A stretch of 64,000 nucleotides of DNA from Brenneria goodwinii (GCF_002291445.1 NZ_CP014137.1:992001-1056000); one strand, 5' to 3'; positions 1-8,617 are shown, numbered from the stretch's first letter. Program-made: numbers and translations. The notes: generated from the sequence alone by a model not told the origin.

Positions 1-29
1 ACACCAGTAGATGTCTGCTTCTTTTAAAT

Positions 30-105
30 TGGCTCCCCTGACTGGACTCGAACCAGTGACATACGGATTAACAGTCCGCCGTTCTACCGACTGAACTACA
101 GAGGA
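30..105 (-). tRNA. tRNA-Asn (GTT)
   Basis: A complete 76-nt cloverleaf reads on the minus strand, starting TCCTCTGTAGTTCAGTCGG and ending with encoded CCA. The anticodon loop CTGTTAA gives GTT (asparagine). The T-arm GGTTCGAGTCC is canonical. It lies about 110 bp past the 3' end of mtfA, the same neighbourhood as asnT-mtfA in E. coli. Confidence 0.97.
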
Positions 106-214
106 ATCGTGTGAACGGGGCGCATGATATCCGGCACCTGATGCACTGTCAATGGCAAAGTCGGCGGTAATTGTCTGACTGTTTAGGCAGTGTACAGCGC
201 TTTCTTCACCGTGG

Positions 215-1012
215 TTAATACGTAACGGGCGCGCGATAATCGGCGCTGTTTTGCCACGCTTTGAGGCGGGTTAACGGATCCTGGCGATAAAACCCTTTAA
301 AGCACTGGTATAGCGCGGGGAATCGTTCATCCAATAATGCCGGCGCGCTGAAGAAATACTCGGAGAGTACGGCAAAACATTCGACCGGGTCTTGAGCCGC
401 GTAGGGATCCATGCTGGCCGCGTCTTCTCCGACTAAATCGATTTCCTCCTGCAAAGATTCCATCGCGGCATGCAACTGCTGTTCCCACTGCGCGACATCA
501 CGCAGGGCAATCGGCGGAACGCCGGTAGCGATGCCGCCGCCGCGGAGATCCAACTTGTGGGCGACTTCGTGAATAACCAGGTTAAATCCGGAAAGATCGA
601 ACGAGTCCTGAATTTCCTGCCAGTTAAGTACAATCGGCCCCTGGTCCCAGCTTTGTCCGGACTGTACTATTCTGCCGGTGTGAACCAGCCCAATATCGTC
701 CTGCCATTCGTCATCCACCGTGAAAGGACCAGGATAGATCAGCACTTCGTGAAAGCCATTCAGGCACTCAATACCCAGTTCCAGGATCGGCAAAGAAAAC
801 AGTAACGCGATGCGCTGCTGCATTAATTCGGTTAGCGTCAATCCCTGTAATGGGATCAGGCGTTTCAGTTTCAGGAACTGATCCGCGATATTTATCAGCC
901 GCGACTGCTCCTTGTCGCTTAACGGAGCGAGTAGGGGAATCGCCACCGCAGGCTGCCAGCGATCCAGCGCTTCAACCTGAAGTTCATTTGTTTTCCACGG
1001 CCACTTAATCAT
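215..1012 (-). CDS. mtfA: DgsA/Mlc anti-repressor and peptidase MtfA
   Basis: A 265-residue cytoplasmic zinc protein of the MtfA (YeeI) family. In E. coli MtfA binds the glucose repressor Mlc (DgsA), freeing ptsG from repression, and has aminopeptidase activity. The zinc-binding HEVAH motif (HExxH) lies near residue 149, followed by KLDLRGG, and a further acidic zinc-ligand region (ECFAVLSEYFF) comes about 65 residues later. Full family length with start MIKWPWK. It is flanked by tRNA-Asn and tRNA-Ser, a position known for mtfA in enterobacteria. No truncation or odd codon use is seen. Confidence 0.95.
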   Translation of the reverse strand: MIKWPWKTNELQVEALDRWQPAVAIPLLAPLSDKEQSRLINIADQFLKLKRLIPLQGLTLTELMQQRIALLFSLPILELGIECLNGFHEVLIYPGPFTVDDEWQDDIGLVHTGRIVQSGQSWDQGPIVLNWQEIQDSFDLSGFNLVIHEVAHKLDLRGGGIATGVPPIALRDVAQWEQQLHAAMESLQEEIDLVGEDAASMDPYAAQDPVECFAVLSEYFFSAPALLDERFPALYQCFKGFYRQDPLTRLKAWQNSADYRAPVTY

Positions 1013-1106
1013 TGCTGTTGCTCGCTAAGTCATCACTTGAATCTAAAGACGATAGCTAATGCTGTTAAAATGCCTTAAAAGAGGGCATTATAGCAGCCTC
1101 TTAGAC

Positions 1107-1196
1107 GGAGAGATGCCGGAGCGGCTGAACGGACCGGTCTCGAAAACCGGAGTGGGGGCAACTCCACCGGGGGTTCAAATCCCCCTCTCTCCGCCA
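1107..1196 (+). tRNA. tRNA-Ser (CGA)
   Basis: A 90-nt class II tRNA starts GGAGAGATGCCGGAGCGG and has an extended variable arm (AGTGGGGGCAACTCCACC), the T-arm GGGTTCAAATCCCCC and an encoded CCA end. The anticodon in GTCTCGAAA is CGA, reading serine UCG codons (serU-type). Confidence 0.97.
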
Positions 1197-1269
1197 ACAT
1201 TCAAACAGTTACATGAATGTCTTTCTGTGACAATTACCACGCTGAAGAAAATTCTTATAAGATCGCAAT

Positions 1270-1620
1270 ATCGCTTCCATCTTTAGTGTGATGGTTTGCT
1301 TTTGCTTACTTTCACAGTCCAAGCTACGCCGTGGCAACCCTTTCTTCATAACATAATCGCGTGCGGCACATCCGATTTTTTTCAATCATGTTTATAAATC
1401 GCGGCGCACCAGTACCCATAGCCCTGTTCACTTTCCTTCGTCCATCCCTGTTGTTTCAGCTGTTTCGCGCGGATAATTTATTATACCGTGCCGCATAAGT
1501 ATAATTTCCATGGTCAGGCGCTTCTTTGTGAAAATTAACGGGGCGGTATGTGCCAGCCGCTAAAATAGCAGATTTCTGGATGATGACCAGGCCGGGTTGA
1601 GCCGTTATTGGTTGACGTCA
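1270..1620 (-). pseudogene. Possible decayed coding remnant in the tRNA-Ser to agsA gap
   Basis: The 460-bp stretch between tRNA-Ser and the agsA promoter has no intact gene. On the minus strand two neighbouring frames read like coding sequence and join with one frame change at about 1483: the first ends in ...NYTYAARYNKLSA, the second continues KQLKQQGWTKESEQGYGYW to a stop near 1385. A third frame begins MEIILMRHG, which resembles the N-terminal RHG motif of histidine phosphatases but stops after 28 codons. I do not recognise a family with certainty; this may be a relic or chance. Confidence 0.3.
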
Positions 1621-1660
1621 CGATCTTGCGAAGTTCAAAAAGTGTGATTTTTTTAACAGA

Positions 1661-1696
1661 TTCACGCTTGAATTTTTCATCAATGCCGCCATCTTG
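1661..1696 (+). promoter_or_regulatory. Sigma-32 (heat-shock) type promoter of agsA
   Basis: The sequence TTCACGCTTGAA is followed after 13 bp by CCGCCATCTT. This fits the RpoH consensus (CTTGAA, 13-15 bp, CCCCATnT). It precedes an Hsp20 gene, which strengthens the call. Confidence 0.65.
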
Positions 1697-1702
1697 ATCA
1701 AC

Positions 1703-1763
1703 GGACAAGCGATGCTTGCCTGATAGGTTGAGCTTTTGAATGTATCTAGCATATTCAGGAGGT
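1703..1763 (+). promoter_or_regulatory. fourU-type RNA thermometer in the agsA 5' UTR
   Basis: Two hairpins are visible. The first is CAAGC-GAT-GCTTG at 1706-1718. The second, 1731-1763, pairs UUUU (1734-1737) with the AGGA core (1757-1760) of the Shine-Dalgarno sequence. Its stem continues inward with G1738-C1756, A1739-U1755, A1740-U1754, U1741-A1753, and outward with C1733-G1761. A two-hairpin leader with four uridines facing AGGA is the architecture described for the Salmonella agsA fourU thermometer. Predicted behaviour: the ribosome site is masked at low temperature and melts on heating. Confidence 0.8.
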
Positions 1764-1768
1764 TAATT

Positions 1769-2236
1769 ATGGCACTGAGAACCTTGTCATTGTTCCCTGA
1801 TGTTTCCGGTTCGCTCTTTTCCGATCGTTTTAACCGTATCGATCGGCTATTCAGCCAGTTAACTGGCGATACCCCGCTGTCGGCAACGCCGTCGTATGAT
1901 ATCCGGATGTTAGGCGACAACCGGTATGGGATCACGTTGAGCGTGCCCGGTTGGAAAGAGGACGAACTGGAGATAAAAACGGCGGGCGGCCGACTGACCG
2001 TGACGGGTAAACGTGAAGAGAAAAGCGAATCTGAAGAGGAAGGTTGGCTCCATCAGGGTATTAGCCGCGCCGACTTCAATATCAGCTATTCGCTGCCCGA
2101 ACATGTGAAGGTGCAGGGGGCCGCGCTGGAAAACGGATTATTGACCGTTGAGCTTTATCAGGAAATTCCTGAAAGTGAAAAGCCGCAAAAGATAGCGATA
2201 GAAAGTCGCGGGAAGGCCATTGAACATCAGGCCTGA
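1769..2236 (+). CDS. agsA: Small heat-shock protein AgsA (Hsp20 family)
   Basis: A 155-residue ATP-independent holdase chaperone. The N-terminus (MALRTLSLFPDV..., DRFNRIDRLFSQLTGDTP) and C-terminus (QEIPESEKPQKIAIES) match the AgsA subgroup as I recall it. The alpha-crystallin domain spans roughly residues 35-135 (YGITLSVPGWKEDELEI, then ADFNISYSLPEHV, ENGLLTVEL). I chose the ATG at 1769, which follows a perfect AGGAGG; the longer frame opening at 1736 would run through the regulatory hairpin. Expression is probably controlled by sigma-32 and a fourU thermometer. Monocistronic, closed by a terminator. Confidence 0.92.
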   Translation: MALRTLSLFPDVSGSLFSDRFNRIDRLFSQLTGDTPLSATPSYDIRMLGDNRYGITLSVPGWKEDELEIKTAGGRLTVTGKREEKSESEEEGWLHQGISRADFNISYSLPEHVKVQGAALENGLLTVELYQEIPESEKPQKIAIESRGKAIEHQA

Positions 2237-2310
2237 TGATTATTACAGGCGGTCATGTCATTGTTCTGTATGAATATAACGTTATCCGTTGAATAAACGT
2301 TGTTAGAAGG

Positions 2311-2346
2311 AATGCCGGTCGGCCAGGCTGACCGGCATTTTTTTGC
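2311..2346 (+). terminator. Rho-independent terminator after agsA
   Basis: ATGCCGGTC pairs with GACCGGCAT around a 9-nt loop, followed by a run of T. Confidence 0.85.
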
Positions 2347-2441
2347 GTCGAGCTATCGGGCGATACGGTTGACATATAAATTTGTCGGATTGTCCGGGGT
2401 GTACTAATTTCATAGTTAATCATTACGTTACGGAGACTAAT

Positions 2442-2609
2442 ATGGGATTTTGGCGCATTGTGTTTACTATCATTTTACCTCCACTGGGCGTGGCGCTTGG
2501 GAAAGGGATAGGTTGGGCGTTTATCCTGAATATTATTCTGACGCTGTTGGGATATATCCCGGGCCTGATTCACGCGTTTTGGGTACAGACGAGAAATGAC
2601 GGTATTTGA
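2442..2609 (+). CDS. YqaE/Pmp3 family small membrane protein
   Basis: A 55-residue protein of the UPF0057/Pmp3 family, with two hydrophobic helices (about 5-22 and 28-48) and the family signature region LPPLGVALGKG followed by LGYIPGLIHAFW. Family members are proteolipids induced by stress (salt or osmotic in yeast and plants); their bacterial role is not settled. Start ATG at 2442 follows CGGAGA. It is a single gene between two hairpin terminators. Confidence 0.9.
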   Translation: MGFWRIVFTIILPPLGVALGKGIGWAFILNIILTLLGYIPGLIHAFWVQTRNDGI

Positions 2610-2681
2610 ATAAGGCCTATACCGGGCGGCATGAGTCAGTCTTATCTATAAAGACATGATATTTAGCCATGTTTTACCACT

Positions 2682-2713
2682 AACGGGTGACGCTATCGGC
2701 GTTACCCGTTTTA
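2682..2713 (+). terminator. Terminator after the Pmp3 family gene
   Basis: AACGGGTGACGC pairs with GCGTTACCCGTT (one mismatch) over a TATCG loop, with a short T run after the stem. Confidence 0.65.
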
Positions 2714-2986
2714 TGTTGCAGCCTGTCAGAATAGCCCGTTTGAGACTATTCAGTATGCAAGCAAAAATGCTATTCTGATCACATATCGTTGTCGCCATTC
2801 GCGGGGTAACACGCCTCGCAACTACCCTTGCATCATCGCTTTTATCTTTGCCGTTGGCGGTAGCCGGTAGCTGGCATTTGCTCTTTCATTCGTTAAATAT
2901 TATAACCGCATGGTTTGTGTTGGCATGGCGTTTTGCCGTTCGAAGTGCGGATGTAGCAGTTATCTTTGTGGTATCGGGGAATCAAG

Positions 2987-3898
2987 ATGGTTGATGTGCT
3001 TATCAAGGCCTTCTCGTTTGTTTTTGTCATCATTATCGGATATCTGCTGAAACAGCGCGGTGTATTACAACGTTCCGACAGCATCGCCTTGTCCAAGATC
3101 ATGATGAATATTACCTTGCCGGCGGCGGTCATCACCGGGTTTGCCAGCTTTCAATTCGATCACTCGCTGTTGATCCTGGTGGCGCTGGGGCTGGGGTGTA
3201 ATCTTATACTGATGGGGGTGGGGTATTGGATTGCCCGAAAAGGCCCTGATGATAAGAAAGCCTTTTATATGATCAATTCGCCAGGCTATAACATCGGTTG
3301 TTTTACCCTGCCTTATGTTCAGAGCTTTCTTGGGCCGGCCGGTATTGTCGCCACCTGCCTGTTTGATGCCGGGAACTCCATTATCTGTACCGGCGGCAGC
3401 TATGTCGCCGCCTCGCATGCCACCGGGCGTAGCGCCGGTCTGAAAAGCACGATTAAACGGCTATTTTCCTCCGTTCCGTTTGATGTTTACATGCTGCTGC
3501 TGCTTGCGGCGCTATGCGGTTTGCATCTTCCTAGTCAGATAACGTTGATCTCCTCGACCATTGGCAACGCCAATCCATTTCTTGCCATGTTGATTATCGG
3601 CATGATGCTGGAAATCAATATTAACCGGGCAGCGCTGGCGAATGTTTTTAGGGTGCTGGTTCTGCGCTACAGCATCGCTTCCGCATTCGCCGTTCTGTTT
3701 TACTACTACACGCCGTTGCCGCTGGAGATTCGCCAGGTGCTTGCCGTGGTGGTCTTTTCGCCGCTATCGTCACTGGCGCCTTTGTTTACCTCAAGGTTCA
3801 GCGGGATGTTCGCGTCCGTCTCCAGTTTTACCAATTCATTATCGGTCATCATCAGTATTACAATCATTACCACGCTGCTAACGTTGATGCAGCCATAA
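2987..3898 (+). CDS. AEC family transporter (auxin efflux carrier type permease)
   Basis: A 303-residue inner-membrane protein with about ten predicted helices in the 5+5 arrangement of the AEC/bile-acid-sodium-symporter fold. Hydrophobic segments include SFVFVIIIGYLL, LVALGLGCNLILMGVGYWIA, VYMLLLLAALCGL and a C-terminal SITIITTLLTL. The mid-chain NSPGYNIGCFTLPY segment is typical of the family's discontinuous helix. Bacterial AEC proteins move small carboxylates; substrate unknown here. I took ATG 2987 (GGGGA upstream) over the TTG at 2966. No neighbouring gene hints at the substrate. Confidence 0.85.
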   Translation: MVDVLIKAFSFVFVIIIGYLLKQRGVLQRSDSIALSKIMMNITLPAAVITGFASFQFDHSLLILVALGLGCNLILMGVGYWIARKGPDDKKAFYMINSPGYNIGCFTLPYVQSFLGPAGIVATCLFDAGNSIICTGGSYVAASHATGRSAGLKSTIKRLFSSVPFDVYMLLLLAALCGLHLPSQITLISSTIGNANPFLAMLIIGMMLEININRAALANVFRVLVLRYSIASAFAVLFYYYTPLPLEIRQVLAVVVFSPLSSLAPLFTSRFSGMFASVSSFTNSLSVIISITIITTLLTLMQP

Positions 3899-3991
3899 AA
3901 ATCAGCAGGATACCTGAGCCGAAGTGAAACGCGCCTATGGCAAAGAAAGCCGGTGAGGCAACGTCAATTTGGCAGCGCCGTATAAACGGCG

Positions 3992-5470
3992 CTATTTATC
4001 CGATTTGATTACCCGGTTACGCCCTTGTTGTTTAGCCTGATAGAGCGCGATATCCGCGCGGTTTATTAAGGCATCCAGCGTTTCATTCTGCTGATATTCC
4101 GCTACGCCGCAGCTGATGGTGATATGAATCGTTTCGTTCTGAAACGATACCATTGTTGTTTCAATGTCATGCCGTAGGGATTCAGCTCGCTGTAGCGCAT
4201 TTTCAAGATCGCAGTTATCCAGCAGCACGACAAATTCTTCTCCACCCCAGCGGCAAACCTGATCGCTATGGCGTGTGGACTGTTGCAGTATCTTCGCGAT
4301 TTTTTGCAAGACTAAATCGCCGACGCCGTGTCCGTAGCGATCGTTAACCGTTTTGAAATGGTCAATGTCGAGAAGCAGTATGGAGATAGGCTGATGTTGC
4401 GCCAGCCGTTTATTGCTCAAACGTTCAAAGGAATAATCGAACGCCTGGCGATTCATAATGCCCGTCAGCTTGTCGGTCGTCGCCATCTGTTCCAGGCGAC
4501 GCTGATAGCCACCGATGGTCAGCCATAGCAGGACAAGAAACAGCATACTGACGGTGATGCTAATCCCTAGGTTTTTTATCAGCGTATCGAACAACTGCCG
4601 CTCACTCGGATGGTTGCTTTGCTCGACCATTAAATACCAGCCAAACTCGGGGATCAGCCGGGTATTAAGAAATATGGGCTTATTTTGTTGCGAGTAATAT
4701 TCATACGCGCCGCCGGGCATCGTGAGAATCGAGGTGGCGATCGATGCCAGCCCTGGCTGCTGTTGAATCTTCAGCGGGCGGTCATACGTTAAACCGTGTA
4801 ACGTTACATTGCCGGTTTGATCAATAAAATAAATCGTGCGGTTGTAACGCTGCTCATATTTTTCAAGCAGGAGTTTGACCCGTTCAACGGGAATACCAAT
4901 GCCGGTAACGCCGATGAAGTTGCCTTCATAGTCCATCACTTTGTGGTTAATAAAGATATCCATATGGGTGCGGTCTTCGGGATCGGTATTGATATCAATG
5001 CGGTAGGGTGTTTGGTCCGACAGGGTTTGAGCCTGAAAAAACCATTGGTCCTCGGGGGATTGCGCTGAAATGATGCGCTGAATTCGTTGAGGGTCGTAAA
5101 AACGTTTCGTTTTGTCCGAAGCAAAAAAGGAAAATAAGGTATCGAAGCGGCGATCAATCTCTTTCAGATAGCGAATCATCGCCTGTGAATCGCTTTCGTC
5201 ATGAAGCACCCAGTCGCGGACAAAGGTATCATGCGCCATCAGCGATGAGATGAAGATGGGTTTCAGAAGGTCTTGCTGAATTTCGGAATACACGTTATCG
5301 CTGGTCAGAGGGAGCGTATTTTCTTTTATTTCGTCCTCTAGCGATTTTTTGGCGACTTCATAACTACTCCAACTGATAATCAGAAATGCGGCGAGCAGCA
5401 TAACGGCAAATATCACAATTGCCCGGGTTTTATTTAGCCAGCGGGAGTGGGTTATCAATCCTATCAGCAA
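3992..5470 (-). CDS. Membrane diguanylate cyclase with dCACHE sensor
   Basis: A 492-residue inner-membrane enzyme that makes cyclic di-GMP from two GTP. A helix at about 17-37 and a second at about 297-318 bracket a periplasmic dCACHE-like sensor region (about 40-295). The cytoplasmic GGDEF domain follows (about 330-490): DKLTGIMNR start motif, DIDHFKTVND metal/GTP site, active GGEEF, and an RHSD inhibitory I-site exactly five residues before GGEEF, so catalytic activity with product inhibition is expected. No EAL domain. The periplasmic ligand cannot be read from sequence. It converges with the AEC gene. Confidence 0.92.
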   Translation of the reverse strand: MLIGLITHSRWLNKTRAIVIFAVMLLAAFLIISWSSYEVAKKSLEDEIKENTLPLTSDNVYSEIQQDLLKPIFISSLMAHDTFVRDWVLHDESDSQAMIRYLKEIDRRFDTLFSFFASDKTKRFYDPQRIQRIISAQSPEDQWFFQAQTLSDQTPYRIDINTDPEDRTHMDIFINHKVMDYEGNFIGVTGIGIPVERVKLLLEKYEQRYNRTIYFIDQTGNVTLHGLTYDRPLKIQQQPGLASIATSILTMPGGAYEYYSQQNKPIFLNTRLIPEFGWYLMVEQSNHPSERQLFDTLIKNLGISITVSMLFLVLLWLTIGGYQRRLEQMATTDKLTGIMNRQAFDYSFERLSNKRLAQHQPISILLLDIDHFKTVNDRYGHGVGDLVLQKIAKILQQSTRHSDQVCRWGGEEFVVLLDNCDLENALQRAESLRHDIETTMVSFQNETIHITISCGVAEYQQNETLDALINRADIALYQAKQQGRNRVIKSDK

Positions 5471-5877
5471 AGCAGTGCTCCTGATGCTGTCAACTAACGA
5501 TAGGCAGGCAAAAACTTATCATTTACGTTATGGCTGCCGGTAAAAACCTTTATATTGAAGTTAAGCAGGCATGATAGGAAACATCAACAAAAAGCTCGCC
5601 CGAATGCAGCGATTTAGCGAGGCGATCGTAGAAGATGGGGAAAAAAGAGTGAATGATAAATAAGCGTTCGTTTTTAGCTGGTTATTGACCATGCGAAGAA
5701 ATAAAAGTACGACATGAACGGGTGATATTTTAACGGATTATCGCGCATAGATCCGCTATGGCTGGAAGTAATGTAATGATTTGTATTTTATTGTGGTCTT
5801 ACTCAATATCACTTGTGAAGACTGATAAAAGAGTGATATCAATTAACGTTGGTTACGGTAATTAAATCGGGTTGGCA
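5471..5877. other. AT-rich intergenic region with an inverted repeat
   Basis: About 400 bp separates the divergent cyclase and lipid kinase genes. No coding potential is seen. An exact inverted repeat ATATCACT / AGTGATAT (5806-5813 and 5832-5839) lies 40-70 bp before the kinase start and could be an operator or a transcript hairpin. Confidence 0.4.
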
Positions 5878-6795
5878 ATGACAACGGAAAGAAGAGAAAA
5901 TAAGCAGGGCGGCCCAACTGCACTTTTATTTATTAATCAAAACGCGAGAAATGGTGATTCATCAAAGTCGCATGTGGTTCAATTATTACAATCGCATCAT
6001 ATAGCGGTTATTGAACCCGGCGAACAGGCGCTTGGCTCCTGCGGCGATATTATTCTCGCCCATGCTAATGATGTGGATTTTGTTATTATCGGTGGCGGCG
6101 ATGGCACATTAAACTCGGCGGCTCAGGCTCTGGTAGATACCGGGTTGCCATTGGGCGTACTGCCATTAGGCACGGCAAATGACTTTGCGCGTACCCTGGG
6201 GATCCCAAGGGATTTGAAGCTGGCGGTGCAAATTATCGCGGCGGGAAATTTAAGGTCCATCGACCTGGGTGAAGTGAACGATCATCTGTTCTTTAATGTC
6301 TCCAGTATTGGGTTTTCGGCGGCACTGGCCCGCGGGTTATCGGCAAAGTCTAAAAAGCGCTGGGGAACGCTGGGGTACGCGCTGGCGGCGTTTAAATTGC
6401 TCAAGCAGAGCCGTCCTTTTAGGGTCGAAATTGAGCACGACGGGATTAAAGAGCGGGTCAGAACCGTTCAGGTTTCGGTGGGCAATGGCCGTTTTTACGG
6501 CGGCGGCATGACGGTGGAACAGACGGCCGCGCCTGACGATGGCCGGTTTGACGTCTATAGTCTGGAGATCTCCCACTGGTGGGAAATGCTGGCGCTTGTC
6601 CCTTTTCTGCGGCGGGGAACGCACGGGCGCTGGCGCAAAGTCCGCACCTTTTCCGCCACTCGCTTAACATTGCATACTGCCAAACCGCATGATATCAATG
6701 CCGACGGCGAACTCATTGGAAAAACGCCCGCGACATTTATCCTCAGGGAAAAAGCTATTCGCGTATTCGCTCCCCAAACCGGGGTAATTAATTAA
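5878..6795 (+). CDS. YegS/BmrU-type lipid kinase (diacylglycerol kinase catalytic domain)
   Basis: A 305-residue cytoplasmic or peripheral enzyme of the DAGK_cat family, which phosphorylates a lipid alcohol with ATP. The nucleotide-binding GGGDGTLN motif is near residue 80 and is followed by LPLGTANDFAR, both diagnostic. The C-terminal beta-rich lipid-binding half holds GNGRFYGGGM and INADGEL. Start taken at ATG 5878; a TTG two codons earlier is possible and neither has a strong ribosome site. The next small gene starts about 20 bp after the stop and may be co-transcribed. Exact substrate not determinable. Confidence 0.9.
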   Translation: MTTERRENKQGGPTALLFINQNARNGDSSKSHVVQLLQSHHIAVIEPGEQALGSCGDIILAHANDVDFVIIGGGDGTLNSAAQALVDTGLPLGVLPLGTANDFARTLGIPRDLKLAVQIIAAGNLRSIDLGEVNDHLFFNVSSIGFSAALARGLSAKSKKRWGTLGYALAAFKLLKQSRPFRVEIEHDGIKERVRTVQVSVGNGRFYGGGMTVEQTAAPDDGRFDVYSLEISHWWEMLALVPFLRRGTHGRWRKVRTFSATRLTLHTAKPHDINADGELIGKTPATFILREKAIRVFAPQTGVIN

Positions 6796-6814
6796 ACTTA
6801 TATAAGTGCTAACG

Positions 6815-7105
6815 ATGCAAACTATTATTTCCGCAATACTGGCTTTCTTTTTATTTGAACCGCTTGAAAACGAATTAAATCGCTATGCGGAATCTATCAA
6901 TATGCCAAAAGAAACCGCGCAGCAGGTAATTTCATGTTTAAAGTCAGAGACGCCGAAAATTGTTGAGAAGGTTCGGTCAGATCTATGGTGGACAACGACG
7001 GCTATCCTTTCAATTTGGACGGGGGTGTCCGATGTTGAACAGATAATTACCGAGGCCGCGCCGAATTGTGTTGCGCCATTTAATAAAGTTAATAAATTAA
7101 CCTGA
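6815..7105 (+). CDS. Small hypothetical protein downstream of the lipid kinase
   Basis: A 96-residue protein I do not recognise. The N-terminus (TIISAILAFFLFEPL) is a short hydrophobic segment that could be a signal or membrane anchor. The rest is mostly helical and charged (NELNRYAESINMPKETAQQ), with two cysteines near residues 45 and 88. A GTG at 6806 is an alternative start. It sits 19 bp after the kinase stop and ends just before a bidirectional hairpin, so it looks like the second gene of a two-gene unit. Function unknown. Confidence 0.6.
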   Translation: MQTIISAILAFFLFEPLENELNRYAESINMPKETAQQVISCLKSETPKIVEKVRSDLWWTTTAILSIWTGVSDVEQIITEAAPNCVAPFNKVNKLT

Positions 7106-7135
7106 CCGATAACAATACCCTGATTCAATGTGATG

Positions 7136-7175
7136 AAAATTCAGGCCGGCAATCGAATTGACTGGCCCGAATTTT
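7136..7175. terminator. Bidirectional hairpin between convergent genes
   Basis: AAAATTC-A-GGCC pairs with GGCC-C-GAATTTT around a 16-nt loop. The A/T-rich outer stem gives U-rich tails on both strands. Confidence 0.6.
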
Positions 7176-7194
7176 ACTCATTTAATTTTATTCG

Positions 7195-7794
7195 TTATTT
7201 AAAAATGCGGAAACGTTCTTCGTCAGGAATGTAGGTTTTTTCACCCGCCGGTTGCTCAATTGAGCCAAACGGCATTTGGGCGCGTAATTTCCAGCTTGCC
7301 GGCAACTGCCACTGTTTTTTCACATCGTCATCAATCAGCGGATTGTAGTGCTGCAATGAGGCGCCCACTTTTTCCTGAGCCAGTGCGGACCACACGGAAA
7401 ATTGCGCAATCCCGGTCGAATGTTCCGACCAAACGGGGAAATTATCCGCATACAGGGCAAATTTTTGTTGCAGATCTTCAATGACCTTGGTGTCTTCAAA
7501 GAACAGCACCGTACCGGCGCCCGCCGCGAACGACGCCAGCTTTTTCTCGGTTGGCGCAAACGACTCTTCAGGAACGATTTTTTTCAGCTGCTGCTTAACG
7601 ATATCCCAGAGTTTTTCGTGCTGTTCACCGAACAAAATGACGACGCGGGAACTCTGGGAATTAAACGATGAGGGGCTTTGCTTAACGGCTTCGGTAACGA
7701 GCGAGATAACCCGATCTTCTGATATTGGCAATGTTTTACCGATGGCATAGATAGAACGACGATTCTTAATGGACTGCAAAAAAGCGTTACTCAT
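7195..7794 (-). CDS. Nitroreductase family protein (Frm2/Hbn1-like)
   Basis: A 199-residue FMN-dependent oxidoreductase of the nitroreductase superfamily, subgroup resembling yeast Frm2/Hbn1 and bacterial stress-induced nitroreductases. Visible landmarks are NRRSIYAIGK (FMN phosphate contacts), QSPSSFNSQSSRV, then the C-terminal MPFGSIEQPAGEK. I chose the ATG at 7794 (MSNAFLQ) because GAAGAGGAACC precedes it; the longer frame to 7839 adds a non-homologous tail. Single gene upstream of nothing obvious; 68 bp separate it from moeB. Physiological substrate unknown. Confidence 0.88.
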   Translation of the reverse strand: MSNAFLQSIKNRRSIYAIGKTLPISEDRVISLVTEAVKQSPSSFNSQSSRVVILFGEQHEKLWDIVKQQLKKIVPEESFAPTEKKLASFAAGAGTVLFFEDTKVIEDLQQKFALYADNFPVWSEHSTGIAQFSVWSALAQEKVGASLQHYNPLIDDDVKKQWQLPASWKLRAQMPFGSIEQPAGEKTYIPDEERFRIFK

Positions 7795-7862
7795 GGTTGG
7801 TTCCTCTTCGCATGATTGCTTACTTCTAGCGTGTGGCACGGTTGCGTGTCGTATTAAATATA

Positions 7863-8615
7863 TTAGTCGCCGCAGACTTCGCAGTCGGGATTTTTAAGCA
7901 ATTTTATTTCACGAAACTGCATAACCATGGCATCGAGCATCAGCAGGCGGCCCGTGATAACCTTACCGTACCCGGTTAGCAACTTGATGGCTTCCATCGC
8001 CTGTAAACTGCCGATGGTGCCCACCAGCGGCGCCATTACGCCCGCTTCGACGCAGGTTAGCGCATTGTCGCCAAACAGCCGGCTGAGGCAGTGATAGCAG
8101 GGTTCGTCTTTCTGATAGGTAAAGACGCTGATCTGGCCTTCCATACGAATGGCCGCCCCGGAGATCAGCGGTTTTTTCAAATGAAAGCCAATGCGATTCA
8201 GGCGATCGCGGATAGAGACGTTGTCGGTACAATCAAGCACCGCATCGTGCTTCGCCACCAGCGCGCATAAAGCATCATCATCCAGGCTGGCATTGATCGC
8301 ATCAAGCGCAAGGTGAGGGTTGATTTCCGTCAGGGCAATGCGCGCAGACTCCACCTTGGGCATCCCGATGCGGGCGTCGTGGTGTAGTACCTGACGCTGA
8401 AGGTTGGAGAGCGATACCGTATCAAAATCCAGCAGCGTCAGGTGTCCAACGCCCGCCGCCGCCAGATACTGCGCCGCCGCGCAGCCCAGTCCGCCGAGTC
8501 CGACAACCAGTATTCGCGCGGCTTTCAATTTTTCCTGGCCGTCAAAATCAAAGCCGCGCAGCACAATCTGGCGATTATAGCGCAGCGCCTCTTCATCACT
8601 GAGTTCCGGCAGCAT
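7863..8615 (-). CDS. moeB: Molybdopterin-synthase adenylyltransferase MoeB
   Basis: A 250-residue ThiF/E1-like enzyme. It adenylates the C-terminal Gly-Gly of MoaD (encoded in this window at 41.8 kb) so that it can be sulfurated for molybdopterin synthesis. The nucleotide motif GLGGLGC is near residue 40, the arginine finger follows in NLQRQVLH, and the catalytic-loop region ends in ...DCTDN. The structural zinc is held by CYHC and CEVC pairs near residues 172 and 245. It starts 2 bp after the moeA stop, forming a moeAB operon. Confidence 0.96.
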   Translation of the reverse strand: MLPELSDEEALRYNRQIVLRGFDFDGQEKLKAARILVVGLGGLGCAAAQYLAAAGVGHLTLLDFDTVSLSNLQRQVLHHDARIGMPKVESARIALTEINPHLALDAINASLDDDALCALVAKHDAVLDCTDNVSIRDRLNRIGFHLKKPLISGAAIRMEGQISVFTYQKDEPCYHCLSRLFGDNALTCVEAGVMAPLVGTIGSLQAMEAIKLLTGYGKVITGRLLMLDAMVMQFREIKLLKNPDCEVCGD

Positions 8616-8617
8616 GG

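Noticed and set aside
1059..1286. 75-codon frame on the plus strand
   Set aside because: It runs straight through the tRNA-Ser gene and has no ribosome site.
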